This document shows, piece by piece, positions 55,491 to 64,000 of a DNA stretch of 64,000 nucleotides. The DNA lies in the NCBI RefSeq assembly GCF_050947875.1, contig NC_134570.1, positions 207,791,750 through 207,855,749 on the forward strand, in the 5' to 3' direction. The notes below the pieces were generated by a model that was not told the DNA's origin, made no database searches, and saw only the letters and a list, made by a program, of their open reading frames with translations. Each line of letters starts with the position of its first letter. Position 1 is the first letter of the stretch. Position numbers and translations under genes: made by a program. The stretch comes from Dermacentor variabilis (Eukaryota > Arthropoda > Arachnida > Ixodida > Ixodidae).

Positions 55491-57488
55491 CATGCAATAT
55501 TGCCGAGAGACTTGCGTAAATGTGTCTCCCATATTGTGTTCAAATATAGTTGCTTCCTGCTGATGGCGCTATAATAGTCAGAAGTAGAGAGAGAGAGCAA
55601 ATGATATGTTTCCCATATATCCCATATATGTGCCATAATATACGCACTAAGCGGTAATGCGAGGCAGTATCCATAAAATACGCACTAAACCGTAGCCAGA
55701 AACTGTCTCCGTGGTAGCATCGCTACATGGCCTATTAGAAATGTATAAGATTGCGGACGTCAACTTTATTTAAAGTTTTCGAATTTTTTAGTGTTTTATA
55801 TAGATTCAAGCTCGCCCTTCTCGCGTTTTCCGCTGTAATGAGTTCGCCGCCACTGTTAATTAAACTCCGAGTTCGCTACGTGGAAGATAAATCTTGGGCG
55901 TAACGACTACAGAAGAGATAGCAGTTGCAAAGCTTTGGGAGAACAAGCAAGCAAAAATAAATCAATAAGGCAGTGCGAGAAGTATTAAAACGAAGAACCT
56001 CATTAGGTTGGAAGAGAACATACTGTGGACGCCACATCTGAGAAAATGCATGTAGCGCTCAGAGTAAGTTGGTCGAATCGAAAGAATTTAACATGAACAG
56101 TTCTGTAGCCGGCAACTTTGATACTGAACGCTAAAGTTCTTTGTTAATTCTGCGAAATCCATTGCATTAGGAAGCACTTCAGTGTTTTAACGTATGTCTA
56201 TTTTTAGGATAATCCATGTCTAGGCGTGCATTATACGTGGAACATTTCTCTCAATGAATCAATGAACTAACAGGCGAGGACTACAAACACTGATTCCAGA
56301 AACATGTTTTGTACCGCGCCATTACTTAGGAGTTATGAAAAAGTAATAGAAACTGGCTGAATCCATGAAATAGTTGCCCTATGTCTTGTTTTCCAACACT
56401 TCACACGTTATATATTTTAATAAAACTTGTTGTTAGGTGAGTTGGTTCATAATGATTAAGCATAAAGTACACTGCAAAACATAGACAAGCACTAAAATGT
56501 ATCGACGCGGATAAGCGCCGCACATTGAGCATTTAGCACAACATTGCCCTTGTCTCCATCGCCATCTCTCGTGCTTGTTTTTTCTTTTCGCAGAACATTT
56601 TTTCTTCGGCGTTATGTATTTTTTGTATGAATGTATTCACGTTGCGCCTCAACTGGCATTGCTTTAGAGCGTACGTAACTTTATACGCCGCACAAGAGAT
56701 AGCCTTTGACTTTGTTAGGATATAATGTGTCGGAGTAACTGCGTAATGAACTTTCTGCCTGTCACAGAAAGCTGCATAGCATTAAGATAATTACATACTT
56801 ACTGAAGCACCCGTCATTCATAACATACGGGGAAAGAAGGTGAGCGAGAGCCATGCCTTATAGCCAAAAATTGTTCAAAGGTTGTTTCCATTCGCGTATC
56901 ACCACGTACGAGTAAAAATTATGAGATGTTAATTTATTTTAGCAACAGCGACATAACAATCCACGTGCATAAGCAAAGTCACCGCAGCATGAGGATTATT
57001 ACGGGAACATGCATACCAGCACATAGTCGCGAGAGATAACCTAGCTTGGACTCTAGCCACGAAGTTACAGCATAATGCTGAGGGAGCGTTTCATATACAG
57101 CCAGCAGAGGACGCACCGCGGCGCTGGCGCAGATAGAGGGGCGAAGAGTGCAAGAAAACGTTCCTTGGCCGATGTATGCGGGCGACATAGTGCTGCGAGG
57201 CTTGCGAGTTTGTGCGGAAATGCAGCGACACGCGTTGACCTTAAGTTTGCATCAAATTCACTTTTTTTCTGACTTTCTTTCTGGTGACCCCTGATTGTCC
57301 GCCTAAACTTTCAATTACGGTGTACTTGGTTGCCAACTTTCTCGACTTCTTCCTTTTTCCTCCACGCTTTCCGGGTAGAGATACTTGTGCTATTTCGCCG
57401 CCCATATATATTTATCCATGTTCTTGAGCCTTTCTTCAAAGCTAATTTTGCTATGCGCTTCGGCGACATCAAACGAGAGCCAACCCAT
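55491..57488. other. No gene seen
   Basis: About 2 kb of unassigned, AT-rich DNA up to the large inverted repeat. The frames at 56979-57272 are short and overlap on opposite strands. A minus frame at about 57330-57480 reads SFDVAEAHSKISFEERLKNM, which looks protein-like but is short and matches no family I know. Confidence 0.35.
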
Positions 57489-58475
57489 GTCCCCTTGCAC
57501 TGCCTCATCTGCCTCATTGCACTGCCTCCAAAGCCAACCGGCCTACCGACCTTTGGTTAGCTTTCAACGGCTACAGGATAGCTTATTTTGGGCACAGAAT
57601 GGCATTTGCGAACGTTAGCGCAGGAGCACTGGCTGGCGCAGAAGCACCATTGGGTAGCCGAGAAGCGCGGAATCGCAGTGTCCGTAAGTGGACAGTGTTT
57701 TGAAAAGCGCTTTGGCGATGGCGTAAGTCGCGTGACATTTAGAGGATCACTCGCCGTGAGACCTGCCCATGAATGGAGCGTAGCAATGGAAACAGCGAAA
57801 TGAGCGTGGGCCGCGTTTCGATCATCAAACGCGTGTAAATCCACTTTACGGCACCGTTTCGAAAAATTCTTGCGGCTACGTGTTCGATGAGAAGGACATC
57901 AGCTTAGCCTATTTGGTATTTTCGGCACATCATATTGACCGCTAATAAAGACGCCTCCGTAAGCATATCATATAAGAAACAAAGGCCAAGACTGTGTTAG
58001 CGATACTTCCATTAGGCTGTTTCAATGGGGCATACATTTCTTTTATAAGTGTTCGCGCCGCTAGGCTGATAAGTGGTTATGTTGCTGCGTTCTGCGCAAG
58101 CTATATTTGTGCATATATTGCCACGTGTTGCCATGAATAAATCAGTTGAAAGTTACCCCCACTGTCGTCGTTATATGTTCTCTTCCCCTGTCCTCGCCTT
58201 TATTAGCGGTGAATATGATATACTTGTTCCTTGAAGACTCGTACACAACTGCAACAGCACAAGTAAATTTCGACCTCTCGGTGGTTTAGGGGCCATTTAA
58301 GACTGCCTACGTGTGGGAATACGAAAGGATTATACCGTTTGTTCACCTCGGAACGTCATCAACGTGATCGAGGGGGGGGGGGAGGGAGGGCGTGGAGGAG
58401 GGGGGGGGGCACGGGATGAGCGTATAAAATGAGCCCGTTGGTGACGTTCCTAGGTGACGTTTTTTTTTTTTTTTT
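57489..58475 (+). repeat. Left arm of the large inverted repeat
   Basis: Starts GTCCCCTTGCACTGCC, passes through CATGAATAAATCAGTTG and GGTTATGTTGCTGCG blocks, a G-rich tract at about 58371-58409, and ends TAGGTGACG plus a T-run at 58461-58475. It has no coding motif. Its 95-codon frame is conserved in the right arm, but that follows from the arms' similarity and is not evidence of selection. Confidence 0.85.
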
Positions 58476-59344
58476 ACTATTTGAGGCCTCGGCCATTTCT
58501 TGTCACTGCGCAGTTTCGCCAAGGGCACCGCCAACATACACACGTAAGGCGTCCATCTTAATAAATGCCTGATAAACGCCTTTGCTAGTGAAACATTCGG
58601 GGAATCGTGCAGTCCGGATCGTCCCAGCCTGGCGTATTTATCCAAATAACGATAATCCCCTTTGCACGGGGTGAAGACAAATAGTCATATGGCTTGCGGC
58701 TACTTATCCTGCGTCTCTCCTTCCATCTCCTGTGCCTCCATATAAATCTTTCGCAGATGTTTTCTGACTAGAAGTAAAGCAGTGAAAGACCCTGCTTTCA
58801 CGAATTTATCTATATGGGGACAAAATAATGCATTTGTTCTTGTGTGCGGTTGACATGGCTCAAGAAATCTTCGTCAAGAGCTCTGCTGGTAATACACGAG
58901 TTCAATCTGCCTGATAGTGCAACGCGTTGAATAGCCAAAGTGACGCTATCCCTACCGTCAGTCATGGCACCCTCACACATTCGTTCACAACAGGCTATTA
59001 TGGTAAGCAGTATAATGACCTGGAACATCGACACAATGTGTCAGTGCAAACAATTTTTTTATAGCTGATGCTATGGTTTGCGCCAAGTAGCAGTAGGTTA
59101 TCTTATTTAAGAAAAGTGGTCGCCGTATGTTGAAATAACAACTACGGCAGAACTCATGTGACGACGACTGTCGATGGTAATACAATTATCATTCAAGCAG
59201 CATAGTGACACACCAAATAGATGAAGCCATGTTTGTTTAAAATCCACAGCGGTTATTCTGAGATTTCCTTTGCTTTGGATATGTGCAACAGGCACTGTCT
59301 GCTGTATGGGCCCAATTTGACATGGCACTCACTTGCCAAGGTCG

Positions 59345-59990
59345 CCCATGGGCATGACGGCATGACGATAACAGTATGACGACGACGCAGTGACAACGAT
59401 AGAGTGACGAGGAAGGAATGACATCAATAGAACGACAAAGGCACTATGACGGCGGTGCATGATGACAATGAGATCATGATTCTGAAATGGTGACAACGAC
59501 GCCGTGAGTACATGTAATGGCAACGAGTGTATGATGAGAACCGGATAGCGAAGTTGCAATAACGAGGACGGGACGGCCACGCCGACATGACTACGATAGT
59601 GTGACAGGAAATGCATGACGGCGAATCTCTGCTGACAGCGCAGTGAGGACGATGTCATGACAACGGGTGCATAATATAAATGAATGACGGCAGCAGGATT
59701 ACGCTAAAATGACGAAGAAGAGTGACGTCACTGGAGTAACCAAGGCAGTATGGCGATAATGGGATGAAACTTCTGAAGTCATGTTGATGGTAAAACAGGA
59801 AAGTGATGATGATGGTATGACGACGACAGTATACGAAGATAGAGTGAAGAGGACGGTACGACAACGAATTCAGAACGACGCAGCAATGACAACAATGGCA
59901 AGACAACGACATGACGACAATGGTGTGAGGACTACTCTATCACAAAGACTGTATGACGACGACGGCGAGAGTGACGTTGATAGATACATT
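59345..59990 (+). repeat. Degenerate GACGA-rich minisatellite
   Basis: More than 40 loosely spaced copies of TGACGACRAYG-like units, roughly 13-16 nt apart, with CATGACG, TATGACG, AGTGACG and AATGACG variants. All lie in the same orientation. They make the minus frames (59329-59912) rich in His, Ser and Tyr, which is an artefact of the repeat. Divergence is high, so this array is old. Confidence 0.75.
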
Positions 59991-61493
59991 TTAGTTTCGC
60001 AACTCCTGCTCTCGAGCAAGACGCGACCTGTTCCTAGGGATTGTGAGGGCGCTGCAGTCCAGCTTAGCGCCAAGTAAGCGGCATTGCTCTACTGACATAT
60101 GCACGATGGTTGCGGTTGTTTGCGCGGCGTAGTGTGCTGGTAGCAGATTCCGTTCTCTCACTGTGTGTGCCTCATCACTGCCCGCGTGCACAGGGTGGTT
60201 GTCAAGGTGTTTTGCGTTCGGTACAAGCTCTGCGCTCATGGAGAAACGAGCACTTGCTACGTGCGGATCACCGAGTGTTTTATATCTCCCGCACGCTCCG
60301 GTCTATAGGCCCACTTTCTTTCGCCTCCTGAGGTGAACCATAGTATTGGTGCCATGTTCTACTTCAGATTATAGAATTTCACAGCACGCCAACGTATTTC
60401 ATGTCTGTTTTCACCAGCAGGGGCAGGAAATTATGCTCCCGAAATAGGTGCCTAGAGGCAAAGATGCATTTCCTACGCGGAGAAAGGTTTGGGAAAAACA
60501 TGCAAGATCTTTAATGTACAGTCCCCAGGAAAGTGAGATAATCAAGCCACATCCATTAAGCGGTGAGGTCCTAGAAAGTGAGCACGGCCCAAGGGAATGC
60601 ATAAAGAAACGCACAGTTCCTTGCTTCCAGTCGTTCCAGCCTAGTTTTGCACCTACACAAAAAAAAAATCGAAGGTCGTCAAAGAAATGGAGCTTGTGCA
60701 TAGGCAAGCATCGGAATCACTGTGCGGCATGTCCATAAAATATCCGCAGTAGTCACGCCTTCCTTCAGACATATACCTGCAGCTTAATTTTTTTTAATCG
60801 AGGACGCGGGGGTCAAGTCTAGTGCTGCGTTTCATGAAATTCGAAGTCAACGAATTGGAGATATTTTCTATTTTGTTACGCGCATGCACTTTTCACACCG
60901 ATGAGGTACCAGTAAAGTAGCCATACAATTAAATCGCAGCGGGCGTATGAGAAGGTCAAACTCTAATGATGTACTTTGGAGTGCCACGGACTGTTGTGCT
61001 CGTGACGAGCGCTTTGTTTCAATAAAAACAAAATTACCGCCCAACCACTCCGTGCTGATGGTTACACAGCGAAGCTGAAACGTGCGGCCCCCGTGTTTTA
61101 TCACTGGATTAATCGCGACGGTTCATTAAACGGACTCTTGGCGGGCTGCCAGATCCTCGGTTCGCAGTTGCCGCTCGTGCTACGCTGCACGAGCCTGTCC
61201 TTGTGCCCGGGCTGCAGCAGCAGCACGGCGTAGAACGAGCTCCTTCCCAGTTCTCCTCGCGGTGTTGTTGATCGAAGCTGCCTGCTCCTAACGTGCCGAA
61301 GAGAAGCTGATGCCTGCACGCCCTGATGTCACGGAGAGCAACGACGTCATATGCTCACGCAGCTAATACAACATCATCTAGATGACACAAGGCCGAGTAA
61401 TTAACGCAGAAAGTTCGGCTAGTTGGTGATGATGCATTAGCTGTGACATAGTTACTAGCGCTAACAAGACTAACAAAAAAAGGTGGGACAGAA

Positions 61494-61690
61494 TGAGAAT
61501 CAGAATCAGAATTTATTGTTAGAATTTGGGTGAAATTACATGTATTTAGTATGCAGGAGGAGGTCCCATAGTCAAAGACTGTATCGGGACCTCCTTCACT
61601 CGACAGAGCACTAGTGTTTTTTTCTCTCAGCCTTGTCAGCGCTAGTAAGCATGTCACAGCAAAAGCACAAAGCCTTTGGCTCTGATCCAT
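61494..61690 (-). mobile_element. LINE/SINE 3' tail ending in (GATTCT)n
   Basis: On the minus strand the sequence runs through GGAGGTCCCGATACAGTC and GACTATGGGACCTCCTCC, a short hairpin, and ends CAATAAATTCTGATTCTGAT. The hairpin plus a hexamer-repeat tail is a retroposon 3' end. No coding part is attached. Confidence 0.6.
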
Positions 61691-61942
61691 GCCGTCATGC
61701 CACCTGGCCTGACTCCCACAGAATCTAGTAGCGATGCTCCCGAGTAGGCAATAGTGATTTTGACGTCACCGCTTTCACCACGCCAGCCTTGTCACTGGAA
61801 ATATTGGGCCAGGTAGCGTGACATAATCGATTAGAGTAAACAGGCCTTGTGATATCTGGGTGGTGTTGGATAATCGCGCGCATCTCTTTCTCTCTCCAGA
61901 TTTTTATTTTTATTTTTCGGGCGACCGACAGACAGAAATATT

Positions 61943-62928
61943 AAAAAAAGAAAACGTCACCTAGGAACGTTACCAACGGGCTCATTTTATGCGCTCATCC
62001 CGTGGCCCCGTCTTCTCCACGCCCTCACCCCCCCCCCCCCCCCCCGAGCGCGTTGATGACGTTCCGAGGTGAACAAACGGTATAATCTTTTCGTATTCCC
62101 ACACGTAGGCAGTCTTAAAGGGCCCCTCAACCACCCAGAGGTCGAAATTGAGAGCTGTGCTGTTGCAGTTGTGTACGAGTCTTCAAGGAACAAGTATGTC
62201 ATATTCACCGCTAATAAAGGTGAGGACAGGGGAAGAGAACATATAACGACGACAGGGGGGGTAACTTTCAACTGATTTATTCACGGCAACGCGTGGCAAT
62301 ATATGCACAAATATAACTTGCGCAGCACGCAGCAACATAACCACTTATCAGCCTAGCGGGGCGAACACTTATAAAAGAAATCTATGCCCCATTGAAACAG
62401 CCTAATGGAAGTATCGCGAACACAGTCTTGGCCTTTCTTTCTTATATGATATGCTTACGGAGGCGTCTTTATTAGCGGTCAATATGATACGCAGAAAATA
62501 CCAGATAGGCTAAGCTGATGTCCTTCTCATCGAACATGTAGCCGCAAGAATTTTTCGAAACGGTGCCGTAAGGTGGATTTACACGCGTTTGATGATCGAA
62601 ACGCGGCCCACGCTCATTTCGCTCTTTCCATTGCTACGCTTCATTCATGGGCAGGTCTCACCACGAGTGATCCTCTAAATGTCACGCGACTTACGCCATC
62701 GCCAAAGCGCTTTTCAAAACACCGTCCACTTACGGACACTGCGATTCCGCGCTTCTCGGCTACCCAATTGTGCTTCTGCGCCGGCCAGTGCTCCTGCGCT
62801 AACGTTCGCAAATGCCATTCTGTGCCCAAAATAAGCTATCCTGTAGCCGTTGAAAGCTAACCAAAGGTCGGTAGGCCGGATGGCTTTGGAGGCAGTGCAA
62901 TGAGGCAGATGAGGCAGTGCAAGGGGAC
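61943..62928 (-). repeat. Right arm of the large inverted repeat
   Basis: Inverse of 57489-58475. Its C-tract (62027-62045) is the complement of the G-tract in the left arm but differs in length. It ends at 62928; beyond it the TGCAAGGGGA motif is repeated once more and LINE endonuclease coding follows on the minus strand from about 62944. Confidence 0.85.
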
Positions 62929-62943
62929 AGTGCAAGGGGAAGC

Positions 62944-63298
62944 GGCATTGAACCAATACGCTTTCCTCTTCCCCGTTGTTCATATGACTGAGGTCCTCTT
63001 GTAAGGCCGTATGTTGGTTCGCCACCAGTGTAATCGTCATTGTAGGATAACTAATCGGATCATCATCGGTTCGCCTTCGGGACCGGTGTGTAATACTTGG
63101 ATTGTGGTAGGCCGTGTAACCCGGTAAGGTGATCGGTGCATTGGTCTCCTGAACAGTTATTACGTCCGGCTTATGCGCAGTGTACGTGAGGTATTGTATT
63201 AGAGAGTTCTTTTTACGGCGTATTCCTCTGCGATTCCATTGCCATATGGTAACAGGCGTTTCGTGTGGTGAGTTACGTTTGCTGTCATTAATCTCCAT
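62944..63298 (-). pseudogene. LINE endonuclease, N-terminal part
   Basis: The frame starts at 63298. Residues 17-24 read TIWQWNRRG, the first catalytic Asn block of the apurinic-type endonuclease. About residue 44 the sequence is KPDVITVQETNAPITLPGYT, containing the catalytic Glu, and then TMTITLVANQHTAL. At about residue 118 (VLVQCRF) the frame runs into the inverted-repeat arm and codes for unrelated residues. The missing C-terminal half includes the catalytic Asp-His pair. In an intact LINE this domain nicks target DNA to start reverse transcription. Confidence 0.82.
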
Positions 63299-63404
63299 AA
63301 CTGCTAGAATGGCCTTGTTTATAGGGGTGCGCTTCCTTCTTTGCGGGAAGTCGTTTTCTAAAGGTTCGTTGTAAAGTTTCCACGCTTTGCGTTAGCGCGG
63401 CAAG

Positions 63405-63860
63405 TTATTGTGCAATAGCAACGAGTTGTTTTTGCGTTTCCGCTACTATTCTGCCGCGTTCTGCATCTTCTTTTTTCAAATCTACTAGTTCTTCTCGAAT
63501 TTCTGCTATTTCTTTGAGAATGTAGGCAAGCGTGCTGTCATTGGTTGTTTCGTGGGTTGGGTTTCGCTGTGTTCCTGTATGCAGCTTTCCTGACCATGAT
63601 TCTTGTCGTACATGCGACCGAGTGGAGTTATGAGGAGGGTTTGTTTTGTTTTTGTCGTCAGTACGGCCCTGAGGAGTGGGAGCTGGCGGACTTACATCTG
63701 CCCGTGACTTCCATGCTCCTTTCACTTCTGCACCGCCTTGTTGAGGTTTCTTGTTTGCCTTTATTCTTGGCGTTGTTCGTTGGTGGTGTGGTGCCCTTGT
63801 GTGGTTGTCGCCTAGTGAGGTCAGGTAGGCTGCCGTAGTTTTCTGAGCGCCTCAGCACGT
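63405..63860 (-). pseudogene. LINE ORF1-like protein remnant
   Basis: Two overlapping minus frames, 63858-63658 and 63725-63405. The second ends with LAYILKEIAEIREELVDLKK and EDAERGRIVAETQKQLVAIA, a heptad-patterned coiled coil of about 45 residues, preceded by a Pro/Thr/Asn-rich region. ORF1 proteins of LINEs trimerise through such coiled coils and bind element RNA. No RRM or zinc-knuckle part is seen, so it is partial. It stops about 105 bp before the ORF2 start, a normal spacing. Confidence 0.6.
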
Positions 63861-64000
63861 TCTCAGGTGTTGGTTCTCTTAGGCAGTCGAGGCGATTCTG
63901 TGTCTTCAGCGTTGGGTAGTTGGTGTCGTTTTTAGGTGGTGGCTTATTGCCGTGTGCTTTCGGGTGTTGATTGCTCGTGTTTTCTTTCCTTGGCGTGTGT

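Larger units (their letters stand above)
58476..61942. other. Spacer of the large inverted repeat
   Basis: About 3.5 kb. It holds a degenerate minisatellite (59345-59990), a LINE-like 3' tail at 61494-61690, and otherwise no recognised gene. The plus frame 60448-60738 (96 codons, basic) has no motif. There is no transposase, integrase or polymerase motif in any frame that I can find, which argues against an autonomous element. Confidence 0.5.
57489..62928. repeat. Large inverted repeat: two 986-bp arms around a 3.5-kb spacer
   Basis: Left arm 57489-58475 and right arm 61943-62928 are inverted copies of the same sequence over their whole length, about 95-97% alike by eye. Outer tips read GTCCCCTTGCACTGCCTCAT. 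Inner tips read CCTAGGTGACGT followed by a T-run (A-run in the right arm). Each arm contains a G- or C-tract of variable length and an identical 95-codon frame (57557-57844 minus; 62573-62860 plus) differing at about five residues. I do not see a transposase. The structure may be the long TIRs of one element, or two opposite copies of a roughly 1-kb repeat. Confidence 0.85.
62944..64000 (-). mobile_element. 5' part of a LINE (ORF1 and endonuclease), running off the window
   Basis: On the minus strand, coming in from beyond the window end: an ORF1-like region (63860-63405) and the start of ORF2 with an endonuclease domain (63298-62944). It is cut at about 62944 by the large inverted repeat and does not recognisably resume on the other side at 57488. 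The endonuclease style (WQWN start, VQETN block) fits LINEs of the RNase H-bearing type seen at 15-19 kb, which are represented there only by 3' parts. Confidence 0.75.

Noticed and set aside
57300..57488. Continuation of the 63-kb LINE endonuclease beyond the inverted repeat
   Set aside because: The minus-strand reading there does not match the expected next endonuclease blocks, so an insertion into the LINE could not be shown.
57557..57844. A conserved 95-codon gene present twice (also 62573-62860)
   Set aside because: It lies wholly within the inverted-repeat arms; its conservation follows from the arms being copies, and differences are not biased to silent sites by eye.
59329..59912. Two long minus-strand frames rich in His, Ser and Tyr
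   Set aside because: They are translations of the degenerate GACGA minisatellite, with no protein-like composition.
1..64000. CRISPR array or bacterial operon
   Set aside because: No regularly spaced short direct repeats and no gene clusters; all coding relates to eukaryotic mobile elements.

Overview
This window looks like repeat-dominated nuclear DNA from a hard tick or a close relative. Three things point that way: two tRNA-derived SINEs with the body layout of the tick Ruka family, a second multicopy repeat with a tRNA-like head, and a mix of Ty3/Gypsy, Jockey/CR1-type LINE, RNase H-bearing LINE, Penelope-like and hAT elements that is typical of tick genomes. I see no operon structure, no functional tRNA or rRNA gene, no CRISPR array and no confident intact host gene. 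The species cannot be named from the sequence alone.

Layout, low to high coordinate. 0-3.5 kb: unassigned DNA with an 88-bp tandem duplication. 3.55-7.03 kb: Gypsy-A (+), two LTRs around a pol whose gag, protease and early RT are deleted. 8.6-9.1 kb: a MITE. 10.1-10.4 kb: a minus-strand SINE. 11.2-12.8 kb: two LINE fragments, the second running straight into Gypsy-B (12.8-15.0 kb). 15.3-19.7 kb: two minus-strand RNase H-type LINEs. 20.3-24.2 kb: two plus-strand LINE fragments, the first split by a foldback element. 26.2-27.3 kb: a minus-strand LINE RT. 27.3-31.9 kb: AT-rich, mostly unexplained. 31.9-32.8 kb: a second TIR element. 33.1-34.8 kb: a Penelope-like RT split by about 0.8 kb of other DNA. 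37.5-37.7 kb: a broken THAP zinc-finger coding stretch. 38-41.9 kb: SINEs and a LINE. 42.2-48.8 kb: Gypsy-C (minus strand: gag, protease, RT, RNase H, integrase) with a 2-kb hAT element inside its integrase, flanked by a perfect 8-bp target duplication. 49.0-49.5 kb: a Penelope-like GIY-YIG endonuclease domain in one open frame. 49.6-52.9 kb: Gypsy-D (+). 53.9-55.5 kb: a LINE 3' end whose (TA)n 3'UTR contains a foldback made of two tRNA-headed repeats. 57.5-62.9 kb: a large inverted repeat (arms about 986 bp, spacer about 3.5 kb, including a degenerate GACGA-rich minisatellite). 62.9-64 kb: the 5' part (ORF1 and endonuclease) of a minus-strand LINE.

Nothing here works as a pathway. The biology is nested mobile-element insertion and decay: hAT into Gypsy, foldbacks into LINEs, other DNA into Penelope, and LINE and Gypsy copies truncated against each other. 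Nearly all element genes carry frameshifts, stops or lost catalytic residues. Many element boundaries are approximate because they were set by reading translations and comparing copies by eye. The nested-insertion relations with a matching target duplication or a resumed reading frame on both sides are the most secure statements.
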